Shown in pieces: positions 48,511-56,907 of a DNA stretch of 64,000 bases. The position numbers and the translations under genes were made by a program. How positions within the stretch are numbered: the stretch's first letter is position 1; each line of letters opens with the position of its first letter. A model generated the notes under the pieces. The model had not been told where the DNA came from, did not search any database, and was given only the letters and a program-made list of their open reading frames with translations. The stretch comes from HyVt-105 sp049975425 (GTDB lineage: Bacteria > Bacteroidota > Bacteroidia > Bacteroidales > VadinHA17): contig JBNGDI010000006.1 in NCBI GenBank assembly GCA_049975425.1, positions 1 through 64,000 of the forward strand, in the 5' to 3' direction.

Positions 48511-49527
48511 TTAATGTAATATTTTATAGATCAACTCTTTTAGCAGGTCTCCCTCTTCGGTGGACACCGGAATAAATCCCTTTGATTTCACATCGTATTC
48601 GCGCAGTAAGCTGATAATCTGCTTCAATTTTTCCGCACTGTAGTTTCTGGCGGCCGTTTCGTATTGTTTAAGGAAAAAAGGATGAACCCCCAGCACCCGG
48701 GCAGCCTGATCTCTTGATTTATTGGGAAGATAATGGTAGACAAGGGCTTTGCTGAAAAAGTAGTAAATGGCCGACAGGGTAACGGTGAAGGGATTGTTAT
48801 TCGGATCGTTCCCGAAATGCTTTACAATCCGGTTCGATTTCAGGATATCTTTTCTGGCCAGTGCATTGGCCAGTTCAAAGTTATTGTATTCCTTGCTGAT
48901 GCCTATATACTCTTCAATATGTGATGTCGTAACGGTATTTTCAGTTTCCGGAAGAACGATCATCAGTTTGTCCAGTTCACCTGCAATCCGGTTCAGGTCG
49001 CTTCCCAGGTGTTCGGTCAGGAGCATTCCCACCCCGGGATTCATGGAATACCCTTTGCTTTTTAAATAATTTTCGATCCACAGGGGGATTTTGTTTTCAT
49101 ACAATTTATTTGATTCAAAATATATTCCGGTATTATTCAGAGCCTGACGGACATTATGCTCTTTTTTGAGGATTTTGTATTTATAATTGATTACCAGAAT
49201 GGTTGATTTCATGGGGGCATTGAAATAATGTTCAAAAGCCTCAAGTGACGGCAGATCCTGTGCCTCCTTGACAATGACCACCATGTGACTGGACATCATG
49301 GGGAATCTGCGGGAAAGGTCAACAATTTGATGGGCGGTGGTATCCTTTCCATACAAAATTATCTGGTTAAACGACCGGGCTTCTTCAGGAAGCGCATGAG
49401 ATGCAATGTATTCTGTAATCCTGTCAATAAAATAAGGTTCTTCACCAGCCAGAAAATAAACGGGCCTGTAGACCTTGTTTTTCAGATCTTTGATGATCTG
49501 TTTATAGTGTTCATAGGACGTTCCCAT
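48511..49527 (-). CDS. DNA polymerase III subunit delta
   Basis: HolA (338 residues) is the clamp-loader arm that opens the sliding clamp. The AAA+-like N-terminal domain starts VYFLAGEEPYFIDRITEYI and has the SRRFPMMSSHMVVIVKEAQDL segment. Domain III ends in the helical FLKQYETAARNYSAEKLKQIISLLREYDVKSKG, with the typical Lys-Ser-Lys-Gly. Residues of delta that match clamp-loader folds are otherwise weakly conserved, as usual. It begins 4 bp after the amn stop, so it is translationally close-coupled. Confidence 0.94.
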   Translation of the reverse strand: MGTSYEHYKQIIKDLKNKVYRPVYFLAGEEPYFIDRITEYIASHALPEEARSFNQIILYGKDTTAHQIVDLSRRFPMMSSHMVVIVKEAQDLPSLEAFEHYFNAPMKSTILVINYKYKILKKEHNVRQALNNTGIYFESNKLYENKIPLWIENYLKSKGYSMNPGVGMLLTEHLGSDLNRIAGELDKLMIVLPETENTVTTSHIEEYIGISKEYNNFELANALARKDILKSNRIVKHFGNDPNNNPFTVTLSAIYYFFSKALVYHYLPNKSRDQAARVLGVHPFFLKQYETAARNYSAEKLKQIISLLREYDVKSKGFIPVSTEEGDLLKELIYKILH

Positions 49528-49531
49528 AAGT

Positions 49532-50302
49532 TCAGAATCTGAGGTGTTTTACCGACATGCCTTCGTTTTTAATTTCAAGCAGGGCATCAATGCCGATTTT
49601 CAGGTGTATCTCGGTAAATTTCCCGGTAACCAGTTTGTCGCTTTGCTGGGTTTTTATGCCGGCGCTGATCATGGGCTGATCGGAAACGAGCAGCAGGGCG
49701 CCTGAAGGAATTTCATTGGCAAATCCCACCGTAAAAATGGTGGCGGTTTCCATATCGATGGCCATGCACCGGGTTTTTCGGAGGTATTTTTTGAATTTCT
49801 GGTCATATTCCCATACCCGGCGGTTTGTGGTGTATACTGTTCCTGTCCAGTAATCACGCTGGTGGTTTCGGATGCTGGTTGAGACGGCTCTTTGCAGGCT
49901 AAATGCGGGAAGAGCCGGGACTTCCGGTGGCAGATAATCGTTTGAGGTTCCTTCCCCACGAATGGCTGCGATGGGCAGTATAAAATCCCCCAGCTGATTT
50001 TTCTTCTTCAACCCCCCGCATTTGCCAAGAAACAGAACTGCCTGTGGTTGCACCGCTCCCAGCAGGTCCATAATGGTAGCGGCGTTGGCACTTCCCATTC
50101 CGAAATGGATCATGGTAATTCCATTTCCGGTTAGGGCTGGCATGTTCACGGTTTTGTCGGGAATGGACAAATTGTGGATATCTGCAAATATTTCTATATA
50201 ATTCATGAAATTGGTCAGCAGGATGTATTTCCCGAAATTTTCAACAGGAATACCTGTATATCGCGGAAGCCAGTCCCTGACGATTTCGGCTTTTGTTTTC
50301 AT
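49532..50302 (-). CDS. AMP nucleosidase
   Basis: The product is 256 residues and belongs to the phosphorylase/nucleosidase superfamily. It hydrolyses AMP to adenine and ribose-5-phosphate. Matching segments are GITMIHFGMGSANAATIMDLLGA, AVLFLGKCGGLKKKNQLGDFILP, IRGEGTSNDYLPPEVPALP and the purine-site CMAIDMETATIFTVGF. The short form without the regulatory N-terminal domain of the E. coli enzyme is usual in Bacteroidota. It is the first gene of the minus-strand operon that continues into holA. Confidence 0.92.
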   Translation of the reverse strand: MKTKAEIVRDWLPRYTGIPVENFGKYILLTNFMNYIEIFADIHNLSIPDKTVNMPALTGNGITMIHFGMGSANAATIMDLLGAVQPQAVLFLGKCGGLKKKNQLGDFILPIAAIRGEGTSNDYLPPEVPALPAFSLQRAVSTSIRNHQRDYWTGTVYTTNRRVWEYDQKFKKYLRKTRCMAIDMETATIFTVGFANEIPSGALLLVSDQPMISAGIKTQQSDKLVTGKFTEIHLKIGIDALLEIKNEGMSVKHLRF

Positions 50303-50325
50303 AGTTTATTCTTCAATCTTCTTTT

Positions 50326-50333
50326 TACCTTTG
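50326..50333 (+). promoter_or_regulatory. -7 element before the HsdR_N-domain gene
   Basis: TACCTTTG matches TAnnTTTG fully and lies 24-31 bp before the GTG start at 50357. No TTG is at the ideal spacing. Confidence 0.5.
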
Positions 50334-50356
50334 TTCCTGTATAATCAACTCACTTT

Positions 50357-50818
50357 GTGGAGCGGCTAAATTTACCAACTTATTCCTTCAATATAAAATC
50401 AAAAGAAGGGAGGGATTACATCTTTGACCCCATAAGGAAGAAGTATGTGGTGCTGACTCCCGAGGAATGGGTGCGGCAGCATTTTGTCAGTTACATGATC
50501 AGGGAGAAAAATTATCCTGCCGCGCTCACCCGGGTAGAGATGTATCTGGAAGTTAACCGAATGGGCAAACGGTGTGATGTTGTTTTTTTCGACAGAAAAG
50601 GTACTCCCCGGATGATTGTGGAATGCAAGGCCCCGGAAGTCAGGATCAGCCAGAAAACCTTTGACCAGGTAGCTGCTTATAATCTGAAATTAAAGGTAGA
50701 TTACCTGGTGGTTACCAACGGATTGAAGCATTATGCCTGTGCCATGGATTACCGGACGAACAGCTATCATTTTCTGAAAGAAATACCCGATTATCATTCT
50801 CTTAAGACGAGGGATTGA
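50357..50818 (+). CDS. Stand-alone HsdR N-terminal-type (PD-(D/E)XK-like) domain protein
   Basis: This 153-residue protein starts with GTG. It matches the domain found at the N-terminus of type I restriction HsdR subunits: IRKKYVVLTPEEWVRQHFV, then NRMGKRCDVVFFDRKGTPRMIVECKAPEV and YNLKLKVDYLVVTNGLKHYA. The Asp in RCDVVFF and the Glu-Cys-Lys of VECKAPE make a plausible nuclease core, so a nuclease fold is likely. There is no helicase, HsdM or HsdS here, so it is not a restriction system. Such short proteins are common and conserved in Bacteroidota next to housekeeping genes; the role is unknown. The last 17 bp overlap the convergent GNAT gene. Confidence 0.88.
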   Translation: MERLNLPTYSFNIKSKEGRDYIFDPIRKKYVVLTPEEWVRQHFVSYMIREKNYPAALTRVEMYLEVNRMGKRCDVVFFDRKGTPRMIVECKAPEVRISQKTFDQVAAYNLKLKVDYLVVTNGLKHYACAMDYRTNSYHFLKEIPDYHSLKTRD

Positions 50819-51338
50819 TGCATTGCAGCATCCACTCGCCGGAAAAACCATTCCCATTGAACAACCATTCTTTTTTTTCGCCGATAACGGTGAATCCGTT
50901 TCCGGTGAACAAACGCAGGCTGGCCTGGTTGTCAGTGGCGATATGGCAGTAAAGCTGATGGAGTTTCAGGTGCCCGAAACAGTATTCCTTGAACAATTGG
51001 AGAGCTTCGGAAGCATATCCCTTGTTCCGGTGGTTTTCGTTATGTATCAGAATGCCCACCCCGCCCCGCTTGTGGTAGGGGTCGAAATCGAACAGATCGA
51101 TCGCTCCCAGCGGATGATTGTCATTCTTTCGAATGATCATCAGTCTGAATTGCCTGGTGGTATACAGGTCGTTGGTGGATTGTTTGATGAACTGTTTCAG
51201 GGTAAATTTTGAAAAGGGGATGAGGGTCTGGCTTACCTTCCAGTGACGGGGATCATTTTCCCACAGGTACAGTACTTCCAGGTCTTCGGGCTCCATGGCC
51301 CTGAGCCTGATTCGTTTATTTTCCAGAAGAGTATTCAT
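50802..51338 (-). CDS. GNAT family N-acetyltransferase (RimJ/RimL-like)
   Basis: This 178-residue protein has the GNAT fold: the start IRLRAMEPEDLEVLYLWENDP, the acetyl-CoA loop GVGILIHNENHRNKGYASEAL (R/Q-x-x-G-x-G/A analogue NKGYAS), and the final NQASLRLFTGNGFTVIGEKKEW. By family it acetylates an amine, such as a protein N-terminus or a polyamine; the substrate cannot be told. Confidence 0.92.
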   Translation of the reverse strand: MNTLLENKRIRLRAMEPEDLEVLYLWENDPRHWKVSQTLIPFSKFTLKQFIKQSTNDLYTTRQFRLMIIRKNDNHPLGAIDLFDFDPYHKRGGVGILIHNENHRNKGYASEALQLFKEYCFGHLKLHQLYCHIATDNQASLRLFTGNGFTVIGEKKEWLFNGNGFSGEWMLQCINPSS

Positions 51339-51384
51339 GAAATGCAGCGATCGTTTTACTGACGCACCCCTGCCGGGGATTGGG

Positions 51385-53307
51385 TTATTCCGTATCCCGG
51401 TAAACCTTTTTCACCCATAGATCTTCATGATAGCCTTCATCAACCAGTTGCTGTCTTACTTTTTCCGCTTCTTCTATGGTGTCAAATTCGCCGTAGGTAT
51501 ACCGGTAAAAGCCGTCTTTTCCCAGAATGACCCGTACATTTTCAAGAGGGGCGAAATAGGAAACATCCACCGGCCTGACTTTCAATGCCATTAACTGAAT
51601 GGTATAATACAACACGTCCCTTTCCTGATCGATGGTTTCCAGGTCCTGGATGTCAAGGTCTGTAATGACCATTGCCGAATCGAGCGGCCTGGCCTGGCTG
51701 ATATCGATGCTGTCTTTCAGCCACATTTGCCTGACGGGTTTTACGGAAGGTTCTGCAGGGGTCAGTTCCACATCAATAACAAATTCCGATTTTCTGGCAT
51801 ATTCATCGATCCGTATTTCTTCCTGGTGGGGAAGGTATCCGTTTCCGGTATAAATCAGGTAATAATTGCCCGATTTGGTGATGAAAGAGTATTGTCCCGA
51901 TTGCCGGTTCGGGAATCCCACATCAACCGTATCTGTCAATTCCCTGTCGATCATGATGATCTGAAAATCCCTGCCGAACTCCCGGGTGGTGTCTGCCAGT
52001 GACAATTGTCCCCTGATTGTGAAGTCACGGGTAGTTCCTGCAGGAAGTATCTCAATTCGGTACAGGTTCATTTCCTTGTAACCGTCAAGCATGGAAATAT
52101 AGGCGGCTTTGCCATTTTGCACCGGATTGAAAAACAGGTCATCGTCGGTTGTATTCAGGGGATATCCTATATTCACGGGTTTGCTCCATGATCCATCAGG
52201 CATTCGCTGAGAGTAGAAAAAGTCGTATCCACCCATATTGTAATGGCCTTCCGAGGAAAAATACAGCAGTGAATCATTTTCTGTAATAAAGGGATAATTC
52301 TCATTGAAGGGGGTATTGATATTATTTCCTATATTTTCCGCAGGGCCCCAGTTACCGCGTTTGTCCTTTTTCGAGAAATATATGTCCAGTTCTCCCGTTC
52401 CCCCTGCCCGGTTGCTGGTAAAATACAGAGTATTCCCGTCGCTTGAGACACAGGCATGCGATTCGTAATAACGGGTGTTGATGTTCCGGTTCAGCTTCCG
52501 GGCCCGGGTCCATTCTCCATCGTTTTTAAAGCTGACATAAATATTCCCGTCTTCCATATCGGATTTATACAGATACAGTTCAGCTCCGTCAAATGACAAG
52601 GAGGAGGACGTTCCGTCCCGGTCTGAATGGACCTGCCGGGTGATATCTTCTGCCGAACTCCATACCCCGCCGGTGGCACGGGTGGTTTGATAAAGGACAT
52701 CCTCTTCCCCGTACTTGGCAGTAAATATCAGGGTATTTTCATTACCCGATATGGCCGGATGAATATTCAGGGACACCACATTGACCTGGCTCCCCAGATT
52801 TTGGGGAATATAACTGACAGGATTCTTTTTCAGCTCTTTTGCTATTTCACATGCCCTGATCTGTTGGTTAATAAATTCATCATTTTCCATGGGATTGTTC
52901 TGCCTGATCAGTTCCCTGAAGTGCTGGTACGTGGCGATGGCTTTGTCGAGTTGATTGCTGATCCTGTAGGCATTGCCCAGATAGAAATAAGCATCGAGCG
53001 GGGCACGGGTTTCGGCAGGAAGATGATCCCGGGCATCGTAAGAGGCATTTTTCACTGCTTTTTCGAGGTATGGAATGGCCTTTTCTTTTTCGTTGGGAAT
53101 ATGCAGGTAACATACCCCGATTTTGTACAGGATATTGGCGTTATCATCATCTTCCAGCAGAAGATAAAGCAATATGGCATCTTCATATTCCCGGTAAAGG
53201 TAATGTGATTCGGCTTCGACGAAAATCTCACGCATTTCAGACCTTGTCTGGCCTGTGATGTTACCCGACAGAAATAAGCAGCACAGAATTATCAGGCTTT
53301 TATGCAT
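51385..53307 (-). CDS. PorE-like TPR/WD40-like propeller protein with SPOR domain
   Basis: Member 1 of the five-gene array (640 residues). It has a signal peptide (about 1-20, LCCLFLSGNITGQ), TPR-type helices (25-150, YKIGVCYLHIPNEKEKAIPYLEKAV) and a PD40-type beta-propeller (about 165-420, GNTLYFTSNRAGGTGELDIYFS, LYFSSEGHYNMGGYDFFYS). A carboxypeptidase-regulatory-like beta domain (about 430-520) and a linker follow. The end (about 565-636, YYTIQLMALKVRPVDVSYF, YRYTYGEFDTIEEAEKVRQQL) is a SPOR domain, which in other proteins binds denuded peptidoglycan at division sites. In PorE (T9SS of Porphyromonas) the corresponding anchor is OmpA-like. Probably periplasmic. It has its own consensus promoter at 53333-53362. 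Confidence 0.85.
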   Translation of the reverse strand: MHKSLIILCCLFLSGNITGQTRSEMREIFVEAESHYLYREYEDAILLYLLLEDDDNANILYKIGVCYLHIPNEKEKAIPYLEKAVKNASYDARDHLPAETRAPLDAYFYLGNAYRISNQLDKAIATYQHFRELIRQNNPMENDEFINQQIRACEIAKELKKNPVSYIPQNLGSQVNVVSLNIHPAISGNENTLIFTAKYGEEDVLYQTTRATGGVWSSAEDITRQVHSDRDGTSSSLSFDGAELYLYKSDMEDGNIYVSFKNDGEWTRARKLNRNINTRYYESHACVSSDGNTLYFTSNRAGGTGELDIYFSKKDKRGNWGPAENIGNNINTPFNENYPFITENDSLLYFSSEGHYNMGGYDFFYSQRMPDGSWSKPVNIGYPLNTTDDDLFFNPVQNGKAAYISMLDGYKEMNLYRIEILPAGTTRDFTIRGQLSLADTTREFGRDFQIIMIDRELTDTVDVGFPNRQSGQYSFITKSGNYYLIYTGNGYLPHQEEIRIDEYARKSEFVIDVELTPAEPSVKPVRQMWLKDSIDISQARPLDSAMVITDLDIQDLETIDQERDVLYYTIQLMALKVRPVDVSYFAPLENVRVILGKDGFYRYTYGEFDTIEEAEKVRQQLVDEGYHEDLWVKKVYRDTE

Positions 53308-53332
53308 GAGGCAGGGGCTATTAACATACTGA

Positions 53333-53362
53333 CAAATCTAAAAATTCAATTGTGTTTTTCAA
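53333..53362 (-). promoter_or_regulatory. Promoter of the SPOR-tailed array gene
   Basis: On the minus strand TTG (53362-53360), a 19-bp spacer and TAGATTTG (53340-53333) match the Bacteroidota consensus exactly. The promoter lies partly in the 3' end of the preceding array gene and gives a leader of about 20 nt before the ATG at 53307. Confidence 0.7.
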
Positions 53363-54815
53363 TAAGTACTTTCAGATTTTTGCTATTTGATTTGTAGTTA
53401 ATTTTCTTTGAATCAGGATCAAAAAGAAATTCAGTCAGTATTTCTTCCGTATTTCGGTCGATCAGTTTGATAATGAAGGGTGTTTCACAATTCCAGTCTG
53501 CATCCAGTTCTCCTGAAACAGGCATTGTGCCGGAGGTTTCTTCCGGGATAATTTCTATGCGGTAAATATCCTGTTGTCCGAACCCTTCCGGCATATTTCT
53601 GGAAAGATACACGAACTTCCCATTCCTTACGGGATAGAAAAAGGTTTCATCGGAAGTGGTATTAACAGGGTATCCGATATTTATCGGATCTTGCCATTGC
53701 CCTGACGGGCCTCTGGTGGAATAAAAAATATCGTATCCCCCCATGTTGTAATGTCCCTCCGATGAAAAATACAGTGTGTTCCCGTCTTCTGACAGATGTG
53801 GACTGGCCTCGTTGAAGGGGGTATTTATCACATCTCCCAGATTTTCCGGTTCCGACCATTGTCCGGACTGGTCAAGTACTGAGCGGTAAATGTCGAATTC
53901 GCCCATTCCTCCCCTCCGGTTACTTGAAAAATAAAGGGTTTTTTCATCGTCTGACAGGGAAGCAAAGGATTCAGCCCGGTTCGAATTAACCGGACCCGGA
54001 AAAGGTTCCATTCTGGACCAGGATCCGGCGCTATAAGTGCTGATGTAGATATCACGTTTATTCCCTGTGCCTTTTATGAGCAGCAATTTTTCCCCATTCG
54101 GTGAAATCCATACCGGGATGGCATCCCCGTCCGATTCCACCTGGGGGGTAATATTAACGGGTTCAGTCCAGATGCCGGCCAGTTTTTTACTCATGAAGAG
54201 GGCATTATAGAACTTTAAATCAGTCATGTATACCAGCGTCTGTTCATTGGAAGATATAACTGGTTGGTAATTGTCAGAGGCATCATTGACAGGCGACCCC
54301 AGGTTTACGATGTTCACATTCAGGGGAATATCCTTTATGATTTTTGCTATTTCGCAGGCACGGATTTCGTTCTCCACGATACGGATATTGTAATTCCTGT
54401 CAAAGCCCGGAACTTCCCTGAAAGCATAAAAAGCTTCCAGGGCTTTTTCCAGTTCGTTGTTGATCCTGTATGCCCTGCCCAGGTAAAACCAGGTATGGTA
54501 GGGGGCTTTTGTTTCTTTTGTGGATCTTGCCGAGTATTTTCCTGTAAGATTCTCGATTGCTTTCTCAAAATAGGGGATGGCTTTGTGTTCTTCTCCGGGA
54601 ATGTGCAGATAACACATTCCGATCCTGAAATGCACATTGGCATTGAAATAGGGTGTATCTTCTAGCCGCAGCAGATAATAGATAGCTTCTTCATAATCTT
54701 CTTCCTGGAAAAAGAAGAACCCGTTATCAAGCAATTCTTCCGGGCTCTGATCAACCTGTGCCATGGCAGGAGTGCAGAATAACAGTAAACTAAAAAGAAA
54801 AAAGACGTTTCTCAT
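53346..54815 (-). CDS. PorE-like TPR/WD40-like propeller protein without anchor
   Basis: ATG 54815 is chosen because it starts directly on a signal peptide (MRNVFFLFSLLLFCTPAMAQ, 489 residues in all). The frame opens 93 bp upstream with a less suitable hydrophobic stretch. TPR helices (25-150) and the propeller (165-425, KTLYFSSNRRGGMGEFDIYRS, YFSSEGHYNMGGYDIFYS) are close in sequence to the other array members. The C-terminal beta domain is short (about 435-489) and there is no OmpA, SPOR or membrane segment. It may be a soluble partner of the anchored paralogues or a shortened copy. No frameshift or relic of an anchor was seen in the bases after its stop. Confidence 0.83.
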   Translation of the reverse strand: MRNVFFLFSLLLFCTPAMAQVDQSPEELLDNGFFFFQEEDYEEAIYYLLRLEDTPYFNANVHFRIGMCYLHIPGEEHKAIPYFEKAIENLTGKYSARSTKETKAPYHTWFYLGRAYRINNELEKALEAFYAFREVPGFDRNYNIRIVENEIRACEIAKIIKDIPLNVNIVNLGSPVNDASDNYQPVISSNEQTLVYMTDLKFYNALFMSKKLAGIWTEPVNITPQVESDGDAIPVWISPNGEKLLLIKGTGNKRDIYISTYSAGSWSRMEPFPGPVNSNRAESFASLSDDEKTLYFSSNRRGGMGEFDIYRSVLDQSGQWSEPENLGDVINTPFNEASPHLSEDGNTLYFSSEGHYNMGGYDIFYSTRGPSGQWQDPINIGYPVNTTSDETFFYPVRNGKFVYLSRNMPEGFGQQDIYRIEIIPEETSGTMPVSGELDADWNCETPFIIKLIDRNTEEILTEFLFDPDSKKINYKSNSKNLKVLIEKHN

Positions 54816-54935
54816 TTGAAGTAATTTTAGCCAGCCACTTGAACAGAAAAGAAAGATAATAAAAAAAACTTGTATTACGAACCCTGATAAACACAGATTG
54901 GGGTGCACTGATCAGCCCGGCGGGAATATTGTTAC

Positions 54936-56900
54936 CTAAACGACAGGTTTTTCCGTTTGAATAAAGGGGTATTTATTTTCCGGAACGGCAAAATCCACTC
55001 TTCGGTTGAATTTCCTTCCTTCCGGGTTGTCCGATCCGTCGGGCAGGTGGTTTGGAGCAATGGGGCAGCTTTCTCCGAGCGCCCTGATTACCAGTCTGTT
55101 TTGCGGAACACCCTGCTTTACCAGGTAGTTTTTAACCGACTGTGCCCGGCGTTCCGACAGGCGTAAATTGTAACCTTCCGTACCAATGGCATCGGTATGG
55201 CCCCGGATTTCAATTTTTAAATCTGGAAATTGTTCCAGTATTGTGGCCAGCTCTCTGAGGGCGCTTTCCGATGAAGGGAGCGGATCAGATCTGTCGAAAC
55301 CGAAATAAATATTTCTGAGTGTAACGATTTCGCTGATTTTTTTCCTGGCGGAAATACTGAGGGAATGGCTGTCTTCCCTGTCGGTGATATGAAACCGTTG
55401 AGTTAATGTTTCTAAACTGCTGTCCTGCAGGGTCACTTCATATATGCCCGGGGGGAGGGGGAATTTAAAATGGCCTGTACTATCCGTTGTTACCAGAAGG
55501 GTGTCACCTTTTTCCACGCTGGTCAGTGTCAGGGTGGTTTCAAGCGGGGAAACCCTGCCGGTGTGGCCGGTAACATTTACATTCCCTGAAACCATAACCT
55601 GAGCAGGTTGAATTGCCCGGGGCGGCATGAACCATGCTAACTGGCTCGTTCCGGGTTCTTTGTGCCTTGTCAGAATAAAATCAGCATCACCGGGGGCAGG
55701 AGAGAAGGCCCGGTCGTTCAGGGTTGAATTGACAGGATACCCGGGGTTTTGCGGAACCGTCCATGTATTTCCGGATCTGACGGAACGGACAATATCAAGC
55801 CCGCCCATGGTTACATGCCCATCGGAAGCAAAAAAAAGAGTATCGGGATGCTTCACGTAAGGCGAGGTTTCGTCGTAGGGTGTGTTGATCTGATTATCCA
55901 GCAATTGCAGGCCGGTAACCGCAAATTCTTCATTCAGCTGCGCTGCGTACAGATCCAATCCTCCGTATCCCCCCGGTCTGTCGCTGGAGAAATACAGGGT
56001 GTTTTCGTCATCTGTCAGGAATGCGGCAGTTTCATTCCACCGTGTATTCACCCCCTCGAGAGGTCTGGCAGGTCTCCAGCGCCCCTCTTTATACCTGGAA
56101 TAATACAGGTCGTACTGCTCATCCTGTTTTCTGGACAGGAAAAGCACCTTTCCGTTTCCTGAAAGGGATACACATTCAAAATAACCGTCAGATTCAATGG
56201 AAGCAGTGATGTTCCGGGGTTCATACCAGCGGCCGTTGTATTTTTCCGAAAGCATCACAGCCCGGTAATAATCCTTCCGTTGCATAAATGCCAGTGCCGA
56301 ACCATCGGGCGCCAGACAGGGATTATAAACATAGATGCCGGTATTGATTACGGGGACTTCAACAGGAGGTTCAGAAACCGGAGCAGAAAAAAATCTTTTT
56401 GCGGTTTCACACATTATTATCTGTCGTTCGGCTTCCTTTGATTCTGGATCACCCTGTCCGAACCATTTCCGGTATCTGGCAAAATGTTCCAGGGCGGCAT
56501 CGAGATCTCCGTTAATCCTGCAGGCTATCCCCAGATACAGAAATGTCTCGCGCGGTGCTGACATTTCTCTGTGGGAGTCATCCCTGTAACGTTTTTTTAC
56601 ACGGTTTGTAGCCTTTTCAAGATAAGGAACGGCCAGGGATTCGTAACCCGGAATGTGTAGGAGGCACATCCCGGTTTTATAATTCAGGTTGGAATTATCG
56701 GGATACTTCTCAACCAGCCCGGTAAAATAGGGTAAGGCCATTTCATATTCTTCGTAGAGGTAATGAAAATTCCCATCATAGAAGGTTTTCTGGTAATCCT
56801 TACCTGACTGTGCTGTTGCAAATGACCAGGCAAGGAGGAGGATGACTCCGGTCATTTTCAACCCGGGTGCTTTTTTAAACATTTCTTTGCAACAGTTCAT
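54936..56900 (-). CDS. PorE-like TPR/propeller/OmpA protein (copy C)
   Basis: The product is 654 residues from ATG 56900, which is 7 bp after the previous array gene stop; ATG 56882 is an alternative and gives a tidier signal peptide (LKMTGVILLLAWSFATAQS). Order of domains: TPR (30-150), PD40 propeller (170-420), carboxypeptidase-regulatory-like domain (about 435-520), then OmpA C-terminal domain (about 535-645) with the peptidoglycan-binding RGHTDAIGTEGYNLRLSERRAQSVKNYL motif. This order is that of PorE, the T9SS protein that ties the PorK/N-PorP assembly to peptidoglycan. The tight spacing to its upstream paralogue indicates cotranscription. Confidence 0.88.
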   Translation of the reverse strand: MNCCKEMFKKAPGLKMTGVILLLAWSFATAQSGKDYQKTFYDGNFHYLYEEYEMALPYFTGLVEKYPDNSNLNYKTGMCLLHIPGYESLAVPYLEKATNRVKKRYRDDSHREMSAPRETFLYLGIACRINGDLDAALEHFARYRKWFGQGDPESKEAERQIIMCETAKRFFSAPVSEPPVEVPVINTGIYVYNPCLAPDGSALAFMQRKDYYRAVMLSEKYNGRWYEPRNITASIESDGYFECVSLSGNGKVLFLSRKQDEQYDLYYSRYKEGRWRPARPLEGVNTRWNETAAFLTDDENTLYFSSDRPGGYGGLDLYAAQLNEEFAVTGLQLLDNQINTPYDETSPYVKHPDTLFFASDGHVTMGGLDIVRSVRSGNTWTVPQNPGYPVNSTLNDRAFSPAPGDADFILTRHKEPGTSQLAWFMPPRAIQPAQVMVSGNVNVTGHTGRVSPLETTLTLTSVEKGDTLLVTTDSTGHFKFPLPPGIYEVTLQDSSLETLTQRFHITDREDSHSLSISARKKISEIVTLRNIYFGFDRSDPLPSSESALRELATILEQFPDLKIEIRGHTDAIGTEGYNLRLSERRAQSVKNYLVKQGVPQNRLVIRALGESCPIAPNHLPDGSDNPEGRKFNRRVDFAVPENKYPFIQTEKPVV

Positions 56901-56907
56901 GGATATG

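Noticed and set aside
50357..50818. Type I restriction system
   Set aside because: Only the HsdR N-terminal domain is present; there is no helicase, methylase or specificity subunit.
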